Below, one piece after another: positions 47,616 through 58,600 of a stretch of DNA of 64,000 nucleotides (within the stretch, counting starts at the first letter, position 1; each line of letters begins with the position of its first letter). The DNA is taken from positions 1,178,001-1,242,000 of the forward strand of contig CP087213.1 of the NCBI GenBank assembly GCA_020912385.1, written 5' to 3'. Source of the stretch: Neofusicoccum parvum. Taxonomy: Eukaryota > Ascomycota > Dothideomycetes > Botryosphaeriales > Botryosphaeriaceae. Under the pieces are notes generated by a model. That model did no database searches, was not told the origin of the DNA, and was given only the letters and a program-made list of their open reading frames with translations. The position numbers and the translations under genes are program-made.

Positions 47616-48161
47616 TTAGTCGCCCTTCGACGGACTGCACTATAGATGTTTTAGCGCCGCGTCGGTCTTCGGTCTCAGCTGTTTGCTTACCTTCAGGATT
47701 GTAGTCAGCGAGTCGGTACCGCACGTGTCGAAAGTCTCCCTGAGATAGCTGCATTTTCCTTCCTGGCCCGAGTCGAGAGTGTACGTGACATCCTTATACT
47801 GCTTATCCGATTTGTCGCAGTCGAACGTTATGCCGATGGAATTCCCATCAGTGTAGGGAACAGACGACTCTCTGCCGCACCAACTCGTCGTGCCTTTGCC
47901 AATAGTGACCCTGTTGTGGCAAGGGTCAAGACCCGCAACCCAGGAAACATATCGTTTGTCCGATCCGGTACTGTCTCATGATCAGCATGGTGCAGGTGGT
48001 AGAGCGCAGAAGTCTTGCTGGTCAACTTACGTCTCGTAGCCAATCCGGAAGTTGAAGCCGTCGTATTTGCTTGTGTCGCTGTTCGATGAAGTTTGCCTTT
48101 TCCCAAACTCTGGAAGGGCGAGTGCAGTGCTCAAAAGCGAAAAGGCAAGGAGAAACTTCAT
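47616..48161 (-). CDS. Small secreted six-cysteine protein (effector-like)
   Basis: Exons 48161-48031, 47970-47691 and 47639-47616 give about 144 residues. The N-terminus MKFLLAFSLLSTALA is a clear signal peptide with cleavage around 16, followed by a Lys-Arg (21-22) that could be a Kex2 site. The mature part has six cysteines: DPCHN, SWCGR, FDCDK, GKCSY, DTCGT and, from the last 8-codon exon, KCSPSKGD. Donors are GTAAGT and GTAAGC; acceptors are ACAG and ATAG. A TATA box sits about 90 nt upstream. I do not recognise a family. Size, signal peptide, cysteine content and location beside a gene remnant and an LTR fit the profile of fungal secreted effectors or small antimicrobial-type proteins, which is an inference only. 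Confidence 0.75.
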
Positions 48162-48918
48162 GTTGACGTGCGTATAGTTTGGTTTCTTGTTTGGTAGGTC
48201 TTGAGGAAAGCGAGATCTTGAAGCATCCTTCTCAAGCACAAAATGATAGTTTATATATGTTTGCCTTGACTTCTGGCTCCCAGGCCCCAGGGTATCCTCA
48301 GTCGTCACCGACCGACCTCGGCTGAGCCGCCGTGACGACATGTTCTCCTCCGGATGTCCCGCAGAGAAGCCTAGGTTGATGGTCTAGAGTATGGAGAGCG
48401 TGTAAAAATAGTGTTGTCGCAGAGCATAAAAAAAGGCAACAACCAAACAAAGCATTCCTCAGGAGACACATGCCTAGGAACGGAATCCTCGGGTCCGAGC
48501 GTTAATAACGGTGAACGTTGTTGCGGTTGAGAGCCTTCGGCTAGAAAAGTTTAGTTGCAGACGCACCGTAATCATCCCGTCCGTGGCTATCCGCTAGATT
48601 GGTCTAGCGACCGATCTGCTAAGAATATCTACTTTGATGGCGACGGGAAAGCTTAGCCTTTAATTCACGGATGATACAGTAGATATAAGCTTGGTGGATC
48701 TTCGCAAGGCTGGGGTTGCTTCTTGAGGTGTGGGAGCGGCGTTGAGCCTCCAGACCATACGCATGGCCATGTGGGCGGAAAAGTTGTTGAGCCTTCACGG
48801 AAGGGGCTCGCTTCTTAGTAGTCATGTTGGAGACAACGAGTTGGTAGGCATGGGGGAGCATAGGAGACACTTTGGAGAGCTATTCAGCCTTGACCATTAA
48901 AGCCCTTCTTCTCACCTT
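48162..48918. other. Intergenic, promoter of small secreted gene
   Basis: Upstream region of the small secreted-protein gene up to the LTR target duplication. Apart from a TATA box nothing specific was seen. Confidence 0.55.
48250..48257 (-). promoter_or_regulatory. TATATAAA, TATA box
   Basis: Perfect TATA box on the minus strand about 90 nt upstream of the start of the small secreted protein, at a distance normal for fungal promoters. Confidence 0.6.
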
Positions 48919-48923
48919 CCTTA
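48919..48923. repeat. Target-site duplication, left copy (CCTTA)
   Basis: CCTTA immediately before the LTR; the same five bases follow its right end at 49413-49417. Confidence 0.8.
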
Positions 48924-49030
48924 TGTTACGGCGCAGCCTTCACAGCAACAGGATAAGGAAGAAAGTGGGGAGCGCCGTTGCGGCGCGGAAGAGGATCCAT
49001 GCAGTCACGGGATTCACGTGACGCCAAGAA

Positions 49031-49057
49031 GCTGCTCTCGCTGCTCTCGCTGCTCTC
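49031..49057. repeat. GCTGCTCTC x3 inside LTR
   Basis: Three perfect tandem 9-mers, followed over the next 120 bp by scattered CAGAGCAG/CTGCTCTG words in both orientations. These may be enhancer-like repeats of the LTR U3 region. Confidence 0.8.
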
Positions 49058-49188
49058 GCTATGCACGGGCCCCAGAGGACAGAGCAGCAGGAGCAATGCC
49101 AGCTGCTCTGTCTGCTCTGCTACAGACCGCCCACCGGAGGTACAGAGCGTACAGAGCAGAGTACCAGATTGTATAGAACTCTCCTACG

Positions 49189-49196
49189 TATATAAA
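49189..49196 (+). promoter_or_regulatory. TATATAAA, LTR TATA box
   Basis: Perfect TATA box about 265 bp into the LTR, giving the probable direction of element transcription (plus). Confidence 0.6.
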
Positions 49197-49412
49197 CCAC
49201 GCTCATTAGCATAGCTTTGACCTTCGTGGTCAACTTCGATAATCAATCTACACCATTGATTAGTAACACGGCCTTCGCACGCAGTGCTCAGATACGTGTA
49301 TTCATCTATACTTGTTCTCACTCCCTCTCTTGTACCCACTCAAGGTAAACCCTATACGGCTTACCACCCTCTTTGGTGTTTGGATCCTTAGAGGCAGAGG
49401 CCCGCCGTTACA

Positions 49413-49417
49413 CCTTA
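49413..49417. repeat. Target-site duplication, right copy (CCTTA)
   Basis: Matches the five bases before the LTR at 48919-48923. Confidence 0.8.
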
Positions 49418-50436
49418 GCCCTGTAGCTTCAATTACGTGGCAACTTTGTGATGTGCTGCAACAAGGACATACTCTTCATACAGGGTGGTTGAATCATTCG
49501 CCCGGACGCAAATGTTTGGTGAAGGAGATGGCCACCCTATCCGGATGAATGCTTAACTGTCCATGAGATATGCATGTGTTGAGTCTTTTCCGAACCACCC
49601 TCATACACGTGGAAACACGATGAGATGCACAACCTGCATATGAGTGAATAGCTTTTGTACGTATCTTTCTTCTCCATGGGTATCAGAACCAGGGACTTAC
49701 TGCCCGGCCTCAGCCGCCGCCACCGTCGTCGTCCACATCCACATCTCAATCTCCTCCACTCACGCCCCCCCTCCAACATGAAAAGCTCTCGAACCAAGTA
49801 GTTGATAAAGGCGGCCTTGACGCTTAGCAACCATTCCGTTCGCGATACCGCTCTCAGCCCATCCTCTCCCCACGAGTTCATAGTAGTAGTAACAGTAGCA
49901 GCAACGGCCGTAGCAACATCCTTCTCCCCTCGTCTCCTTCGGCCGATTCATTTACCCATCCGAAAGCCCCTCAAACGCCAGTTCCAGGTCCTAGTATCGC
50001 GCCACCCCGGTAGTAAATCCCCTACTACCATCCTATGACACCACTACCGCCGCGAATGTGTGTGCAACAGTATAAAACAAACGCCATTGATGCAGATGGA
50101 AGTAAAAGGCGACTCTGTGCTAGCGCGAGCCAGAATAAAAGGGAGGACGGGTAATAAAAGAGAATAATGCACAGCAAGAGAAAGCCAAAAAGAAAAGAGG
50201 AGGGCGCGTGCATGTGCGCGCACGCATCGTCTAGTAAGAAGAGTGAAAGGAAGGCAGGATGATAATGACAAGAACGAAGTTTCTTTTGGTTGATTGGGAG
50301 AGAGAAAGCTGTCCGAATCAAGGTCGAGTTCCGGTTCCGAGTCCGAGATGTCCAGGTCGGGAGGAAATGGTGGTAATAGTAGTACAAGCGCATTCTGGTT
50401 GACTCTGCTCTTCTTCTTTTGCATTGTGACTGGCCC
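49418..50436. other. Intergenic, no gene seen
   Basis: About 1 kb between the LTR and the stop of the ADA1 gene. No internal retroelement coding sequence, no RNA gene. It likely includes the ADA1 3' UTR. Confidence 0.55.
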
Positions 50437-52078
50437 TCATAAGCCGGTGGCCAGTATATCGTCGAGCACGGAATTGACAGCTTCGCGATCCTTTGCTGAC
50501 GCGCCTTGCCAGCCCCAGTCATCGTCGATCATCATCTCATCCGGATCGTGATGCGGTGCCGCGGCAGAAGCGGTGCCGTTGACGCCATTGATCACCGCGG
50601 GGATTGTTCCGTTCGTAAGGCGTGCGGCGGCCGTCGACGCCGTCAGCTGGTCAATATCCATCTTCTCTGCCTCGTAACTTTCACCGTCGTAGTAGCGGGC
50701 GTTCAGGATGCCGGCGCCGATGAGCGGGACCTGGCCGAGGTAGCTGTCGCCCAGCTCGAGCGCGATTCGGAGGTCGCCCATGTTGAGAGGTTTCCTATTT
50801 TTGCTCTCCTCGATCTCGACAGGTAGTAGGCCGGCCGGGTTGCGCTGCACCTCGCCTTGCAGCCATTTTTCCTCCTCGAGCTCTAACTGTCTTCTATATG
50901 CTGCTGTCTTGATGTAGTCCTCGCCGTTGCTGCGCACGCGCCCTAGGATGTTTGAGAGCACCTCCTTGATGAAGGTCTCCGTTGCAATGTTCATGAAGGC
51001 TGCCGCGTCTGGTGTTGCGCCTGATGCGATTCCTTCTTCGTAACAAATAGGTGTCATGCGCGCCTCGATCGCGGCCGTGTCTGGGAATTCGAACGTCTCG
51101 GTGCAGAGCGGTTGCGCGTAGCGCTTGCGGATTTCGAGGTCCCAATCTGTGCCTTGTCATTATATAACCCTTCCTGCCATGGTTGGTCTAGGGTGACGTA
51201 CTCGTTTTGCTGAAGCCAGCAGCTGATGCGGCGCCAGGGTCCGGCAGGGATATTTGCTTCGCAGCATGGTACTCCAGCATCTCCTTTGTGAAATAGTCCG
51301 TTCCATCCTGTTGTGCAGCCCGTAATCTGGTCAGCCCACGCAGCTCCCCCCAAGTATGCAGGTCTAACTCACGTCGGGTATGGCCTTGAGGCGCTTCCTC
51401 TCGCGGCCCTGCAGCTCCTTGACCTCGGTCTTGAGGCGCAGCTCCGCGGCGTCGCCGCTGCTGGGCTTGCTGGTCGCGCTGGGCTTGTCGTTGGCGCTGA
51501 CCCAGCTGGCGACGCCAGGCTCGGGCGGGTCGCGCGTCGTGTTTGCATAGATGGCGGCGACCAGCTGGTTGTGCAGGTGCTCGCGCGCAGCATCCACGGC
51601 GATGAACCAGTCTATTCGCCGTGAAAGTTCTTGCTGGTTGAGCCGGCCTGTTGCAAAAGACAGCGGCGCCAGTTAGCATTGTATTCACACAGGGACCATA
51701 ATGCAGGGGTGTTTTGTGGCCGAGTGCGGTGCCAGCAGCAGTGCACACGGCATGTGAAGGTGAGCGAAGGCTGCAGGAGCAGCTCCTCCGCGCCAAACCA
51801 ACAGGGCCACACGCACCTAGCACGAACGACGATATAGCTTCCTTGTACGCGGCCCAGTGGTCGCCGATCTGCGCCTTCAGCGCGGTATACAGCGGCTCGA
51901 TGTCGATGCGCGGTATGCTGGTCTGGGGCTTGCCAGGCTTGAGCGGCGTGATCGCAGCGCCAGGCGCGGACGGCGCCGACGAGGATGACGCCCCATTGAC
52001 CTGCGGCAGCGACTTTGCGGACAGCGTCGGCGTCGACGACGGCTCCGCGACCGACTCGGAGCGCGTCATGCTCGCCAT
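50437..52078 (-). CDS. HFI1: SAGA complex subunit Ada1/Hfi1
   Basis: Core structural SAGA subunit with a histone-fold that pairs with Taf12 in yeast. Exons 52078-51817, 51647-51373, 51307-51202 and 51146-50437 give about 450 residues. After a Ser/Pro-rich start, [20 protein letters not shown] and, across the first junction, a [16 protein letters not shown] stretch are typical of the Hfi1 family (compact substrate-of-SAGA helical domain). In the last exon [20 protein letters not shown] precedes the histone-fold-like [20 protein letters not shown] and the helical [13 protein letters not shown]. The C-terminus is acidic ([11 protein letters not shown]). All four joins are in phase. SPT3, another SAGA subunit, is 30 kb away on the other strand. 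Confidence 0.9.
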
Positions 52079-52623
52079 CGGGGGCGCTCGGGTGGATGCG
52101 GATGCGGGTCGCGATCAGGGACGGGGCGGTCGACGCTGGGCGGGTGATGGAGGTGGGCGCGGGGGGTCGCGGCGGCAGCGGCTCGGTGGTGGCAGGAGAG
52201 CAGCGAGAGCGCGGCCGCGCATCCGATGGCCTCAGTCCCTCGGGCGAGGGCGCGCGGGGGGCGGAGCAGCCAGCGCCTTGGGTGCGAGGCTCGGATTCAA
52301 TGGTTCCGGGGCCGGGTTCGATGGCGGCGCGTCGTCTTGGTGATGGAGAGAGCGACGCGTTCGGCGGCGGGTTCGGAGGTGATGTCGAATTAAGCTGCGC
52401 TGGAGGTTGGGCGCAGCGCGCGACAGCTCTGCTAGCACCCCCAGCCTGGATGAATCGACACCAACTCACGGCAAGCCCTGTCCTGCGTCTGCGGCACATG
52501 CACGCATCCACCATTACCATTGCTATGGAAAACACCTTTTTGCGCGGCGAGCCCTGCGTTCCCCCCGGCACGCCGCGCTGCTGGAAGCCCAGATTCCCGC
52601 CCCCATCACTGCCAACCACTGCC
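52079..52623. other. Intergenic, ADA1 promoter / GCN1 3' end
   Basis: 545 bp between the ADA1 start and the GCN1 stop (both minus). Nothing else seen. Confidence 0.6.
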
Positions 52624-55600
52624 TCACTCGTCGCCCAGGCCGCCTTCTCCTAGATCTACCTTGCCTACAGACCACAGCTCTCGCTCGTCCTCCACCTCGT
52701 CGCTGCTCAAGCCCAGCCCGCCCTGTCCACCCTCTGCCTCCTTCCTCTCCCTCGCCTGACTCGCCAACCGGATCGCAACACGCTTGAAGTAGTCCTGCAT
52801 GCTCCTCTTCGGCCCGGGCGCCAGCGACGCTGCGTTGATGTACTTCTCGAACACAGCACCCTCCTCCGTAACGACGTCGAAGATGGCCAGGAACGCCGCC
52901 TCGGCTGCCAGTTTGACGGGAATGATCATGTCGCGGACGCTGGCGAAGATGGGCTGCGCGAGCAGTGCGAGATGTGGCCGCACCAGGTCGTTGTGGTGCC
53001 GACTGACTGTGCGGATGACCACAAGCGCCAGCCGCCTCGTGTCGACCGCGTTGCCGGGTGGGATGACCTCAGCCAGCGATTCGAAGATGGATTTGGTGGC
53101 TTCGAATGACTTGTTGCTCGACTCGGTCAGAAGGTACTTGCCGGCAGCTAGCACGCAGTTGTCAGCGGCCATGGCGTTGCTCTGAGTGATGCCCTTGCTA
53201 ATTGTTGCAACAGTCTCTTCGCTGTACGACTCCGTGAGCGTCTCTGCGGACTCGAGCAAGATCGAGTTGAGAGCCAGCACGGACGACTTGTTGTACGAAG
53301 TCGTGAGGACCCGGTTCTTGATGAGGCCAGCCGCCGTCTCAGCAGGCAGGTTCTTGACAAGCGCTCCGAGCAAGCGTGCGTTCTGAATAGACATGGCATC
53401 GTCGGCCTCGTCCACGTCCGAATCGATCAAGCCCAGAATCGAGTTGCGCGAGGCCTCGTTCATGTTGGCACCGGCCTTGCTAACCACCTCGTATAGGGCT
53501 TTAAGCATCGCCGTCCGGACGCCGTGGTCCGACGTCTTCGAGCCAGTGACCAGCTCGGCGATGAGTGGATCAATACGAGGTGTCAAAGTAATGAGTGTTC
53601 CGAGTGCCTTTGCAGCCCGGATACGCAGAAGCTCGCTCGACGTATCGGCCAACGACTTCGCAAAAGTTCTCTGCAGCTGCGGCAAGAACGGCTTGAGGAA
53701 CGTAGGGATCTTCTCCAGCAGGTTGTTCAACGTGTACAGGATAGCGGCTGCAACTTGTGCATTAGCAGTGATATTAAATGAAACGGCGCCGAAAACTTAC
53801 CCTTGACGTCCACCGAACGTTCAGAAACAACACGAATCAAAGGACCGGTGATTTGAGTGACAGAAGGACGCAGAGACTCCGCGCTCGTGCGATCGATGAT
53901 ATCCGAAATGGCAAGCGCCGCCTGGGTACGCTGGTCCGCCGAGCCGTTCATCAAACCCTGCAGGAAAATCGGTAGGATGGCGTTGATACCCTTTGGTAAG
54001 TTGAAGCCGGGCAGGTTTGAGCCGGCCACGCCAACTTGTTGAAGAACCCGGCGCGTGGAGATGACGAGAGACTCCATCTCCTCCTTGCGTAGACGGCCGG
54101 TCAGGGCGCTCAATGCCGTCCAAGCTGCCTTGACGACCTCCGGATCGCTGTCATTGAAAGAAATAAGCAGCGCGTTGATGAGATCGGGGTAGTAGCGAGA
54201 CATGTCGACATCTGCTGCCTGGAAAAACTTGGCAAGGTGGAGGTCTGCCGCGCGACGCCTATGGTGGTCGTCGTGCTTGACAAGCGCCAGCATCACGCTC
54301 ATCACGGTGTTAAGGCCATCATACTCGTCAACGGACACTAACACGGTATCGAAGGAAGTCTCGAGTTCGGCCCGCAGCTCGTCGTCCTTGGCAGTGACGA
54401 TGTTGTCCATGAGCGCGTTGAGAATTTGTGGCATCTTGCGGGTCATAGCTGAGCTAGCCACCTCAGCAAGAGAAGCAATAGCGCGAGCATTGAAGGCAGA
54501 AATCGGCGAAGCAATAAGCGTAGGAAGCAGGTTAGGAAGGATGATGTTGGACCTGGTCTGCTCCGTGAGGAGTGTAAGAAGTGCGGACAGGGCATTTTGA
54601 GCGTCGTCTTCCGAACGAAGCAAATTGAGCAGGAAGGGGAGAACTTGGTCAACTGCCTTCTTGCCGAGGATACGTTGCAGAGCATCGAATGCTTCGGCGG
54701 CAGCCTCACGAACGTCGTCGTCAGGATCAACCAATGCCGTGCGCACGACGGAAATGAGCGTCTTTTCGTACTCCTCGAGGGACTCTGGCACAGCAGCCGC
54801 AATGAGTTCGCGTAGTGCAATGCAAATACCCTGCTTAGCATCCGTGTCGGTGGACGTCTGGAGACCCTCTTCAAGCGTAGGCAAGAGAGTTGCAAGTACT
54901 CCCTCACCAGCCTTGCGAATAAGCTCGCCAAGAGCATTGCTGGCAATGACCTTCTGCTCCATGTTGGAGCTTGCAAGACGGCGAATGATGAGCTGGGTGA
55001 GCGTAGGAATGAGCTCGCGAAGGGTGCGAGGAGATGCAACCAGAGCCTTCCACACTTGAATCGCTGCCGTGCGGACAAGTCCAGAAGTATCGCAGCGGCA
55101 GATGTAGAGGGAAGAGAGAACCCTGTTGCGTCTCTCCTCTCCAAGCACTTCGAGGAGAGATTGTCCAGCTTCCTTGGCACCTTCCTCGACCTCATCCTGC
55201 TCTGCCTTGCCACTGATACCGGTAAGATTGAAGAGCAGGTCGCCCACAAGCTCAACGGAACTGAGACGGATGCGGTAGTTGTCATCCGCAAGACCGCGCT
55301 CAAGCTCTGGCAAAAGGAGATCAATAGCGCGAGTAGCGAAGTTCTTGACGAGCAGTCTTCCAGCGCGGAGAGCAGTCTCGCGGATGGATTCAACATCATC
55401 AGCCAGACCTGAGAGGATCGGCGGAATGATCTTCTGAAGGTAGTTTGAGAAGCTGTTACCGAAACAGGCCGGCAAGAAGATGAACAGCGACATGAAACCT
55501 TCGCGAACAGATGGTTTGGAGCTGGTAACGTTCTGCAGAATAGACGGTAGAGTCTCTTCCAGGCGGCTCGTACCCAGACCGGCCAGGACCTCGCTGAGTG

Positions 55601-58600
55601 CTTGTGCGGATCCAAGTCTGTCTCCAGCACCAGTATCAGACTTGAGAGTGGCCATAAGGCTGGGAATAAGGTCAGGAAGGGCATCCTCGCCAAGCTTCTC
55701 AACAGTAGACCCAAGAGCCTTCGAGGCCGTAGCACGGGTTGTGGGAACAGGGTCCACGATAGCTTCACGCAGACCAGCGACCAAAATTGGCAGGTGTGCG
55801 ATGAGATCCTTACGCTCAGTAAGGTGGGCTAAGCTACCAATGATTTGGGCAGCCTTGCGCTTCGTCGCAGACCTGTCGCCCAAACCACGTTCGAGGATGC
55901 GTACGACAAGAGCAAGCGAAGGGGCGTCGAGATAGTGCACGAAGTTGACCTTGATGAGAGAGTCCAGAGCATCGTCGGTGTGCCTGGTTGGATCGCTGAG
56001 AGCCTTGAGCAGGATGTCCACGACGCTCTTGATTTCGGGATTGTTGATGACTTCTCCGAAACGCTGGAGACTCCGCTTAGCCGAAGCCCTGACTTCCTTG
56101 TGACTGTCGTTTAGGACGGTGGTCAGGGGCGGAATAATCTCTGGAAGGCTGATGGCCAGCTGTTGCGGGTCCAAGTATGCCATGGCACCCAATGAGTCGC
56201 AGGCACCCTTCTTGCTACGCCACTGCTGCTCATCCAAGCCTTCAAGCAGGGTGGGAAGAACCTGCTTGACACCATAAGAGCTCAGGTTAGCGAAGCACGT
56301 CTTGGCTGCGTCCAGGCATGCCTCTCTAACATCTGCACTGGTGTCGCCGAATCCAGCAAGAAGCACAGGCACAACCTGGATAACATAGGGCTCGAAAATG
56401 CGACCGAGGACAAGAGCGAGTAGCTCGTACGCCAGGAATGCACCTTGTCTCGCGTTCTGGTCTTTCTTGTTTTCAGCAGCACCCTTGAGCGTGGACAAGA
56501 TCCGCTTTTCGCTAAGCAGAACAAGACCCTTTCCACGGACGATACCGGCTAAGCCATATGCGGCACCTCTGCGGGCAGCATACTTCTTAGACTGAAGAAG
56601 CTCATCCATGACATGCTGAAGGTATTCCGAGACCTTGTCATCCGAGGCGCGGACGAGAGGAGGGAGACACTCAGCAACGGCGTATTGTACAGTCTCAGAA
56701 GGAGTGCTGAGCGTTTGCAAGAGCCTTTGTACAACCTTGGGGACTCGGCTGTCGCCGGATGGAAGGTGGCGAGCGAGAGCTCCGTAAAGAATGATGACAG
56801 CTTCGTTGACTAAGTCAGATGCCTCGCTTCCTTGGTCAGGCGCCTCAAGAGCGCGTTCGAAGATCTCCATGAGTTCCTCGACCTTCATCTGGCCACGCTG
56901 AGAGATGATTGCGACTGTTGCCTCGACCATCTCATCGCGAACAGCAGCGCTTCTGTCACCTAGAGGGCCTTCTTGGATCATGAAGGACACAAAAGGCACT
57001 AGATCATCCGCGCGAAATTGGCCTGCAAGTTCGCGGAAGGCTAGAGCAATGCCATTTCTCGCTTCCCAGGGGTCGGCCAGATCCTTCTTAATAGGCATCC
57101 CATATTTGTCGCGCTCTGGCATCCTTGGCTTGGCCCTGTCCTTGTAGATGTCCTGGAGTTGCTTGATGACATCCTCGAAGACATCAGGCTTGATCGAGAC
57201 GCATTCGGCTACGGAACGTGCTGCAGCTCTGCGGAGTTGCTTGTCTGGAGCCTCGAGGTACTGTAGCATCTTGAATGCAGCATCTGAGGGAAGCTCAAGA
57301 CCATTATCTTCCCATACCGACCGTGCAAGATCAACGTTCTCTGGCACATCATCGTGGCATCCCAGCCAAATGTCCTCAGAGAAATCGATGTCGATAATGT
57401 CCACCTCCTCATCGATTGCTTGGAGAACAGAGGTCCTGACGGATACCTGAGGTACAATGACTCCCTTGGTGAGAGCCAGAGTCTCCTCAGCAGTAAGGTC
57501 GGATCCAATGGCTCTGCAGAGGTCCACCAGACAATCCTTGACCATCTTGAAGTGTTGGGTGAACCTCTGCATGGAGGACACGAGGATCGAGAAAAGTTTG
57601 CGGCGAGGAAGGTTCTTCTCCGTGCAGGAGTCCGTGTGGAAAGAGATGAATTCCAGTGCTAGGACGATCTGCTCATCGGCCTCTTCTTCATTTGGCCTAT
57701 CAATTCCGCCATTTTCGAGGACCAAAAAAGCCAGCGGGAGGATGTAGGTCAGTGAGATGCTATCAAGAGGTCGCTGCTCACTCAAGAATCTTAAGCGGTA
57801 CAGCAGCCTGGTGACGAGATCGCCAAGAGGCTCCTCATCAAGGCCATCCGGAAGGAAGGCCATGTTCATAGCACGAAGAGTAGCAATGCCGAAGAAGGGT
57901 TTGTGGACGCCTAATCTGGGTGAAATGCGCTCTGCACAAGCGATGTATGCAGATGTAGCAGCATCGGCGATAACAAGGCCAGCGCCGGCATTCATAGCCT
58001 CGAGAATAGAGTCAATGGCCGGTCCAAGCCACAAGTTTGCCTCGGTTGGAGGGCCAGTGGCAAGTGCTTTGATGATGCCGACACCGCGTTGGAGGGATGC
58101 TTCAACAACTGCAACTTCTTGGCGAATCTTGGACTCCTTTTCGAGCTGTGCCTTGACCTTGGCTTGCTCCTCTGCGGTAAGCTTCTTCTGTGCCCCCTTC
58201 TTTTGTGAGATCTGATCCCGAAGTTCTTGTTCCCATTTCCATGTGTCATAGTCTTTGTCGCCCTTCGAAGGGACGCGAGCCTGCTGCTTAGCCAATACAT
58301 CTATGAAAGCAGTACCCTCGGGAGTCCGGAATATTGCAGCCTCGGTAGGGCCAATACTCTCGACCTGCTTCGGATTGAGGTCATGCTTGATCTGGTCAAC
58401 AAGGCGAGGGATCGCACTCTCGGGAGCGACGAAGGCCAGGTCTGCACCAGCACTGTAGGCTGCTTGTCTCACCGATGCTGTGTGGATCGAAGAAGTCCCC
58501 TTGAGATTGGCGTCAGTTTCCAAGCCCTCGTTTTTGGAAAATCAATAACGTACCTTAGTTGCGTTAATTATAGTTTCCATGCACCGATCGAGCTCACTCT

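Larger units (their letters stand above)
48924..49412 (+). mobile_element. Solo LTR of an LTR retrotransposon, 489 bp
   Basis: Starts TGTTACGGCG and ends CGCCGTTACA: TG...CA termini forming an inverted repeat with one mismatch in ten. It is flanked by perfect 5-bp direct repeats CCTTA, the expected target duplication of retroviral-type integrases. It contains a TATA box at 49189-49196 and direct GCTGCTCTC repeats in the presumed U3 part. No gag/pol coding sequence lies on either side, so this is a solo LTR left by recombination between the two LTRs. The superfamily (Copia or Gypsy) cannot be told from the LTR alone. Confidence 0.8.

Noticed and set aside
54443..55768. 441-codon minus-strand frame inside GCN1
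   Set aside because: Shadow frame of the GCN1 coding sequence, which is clearly the real one.
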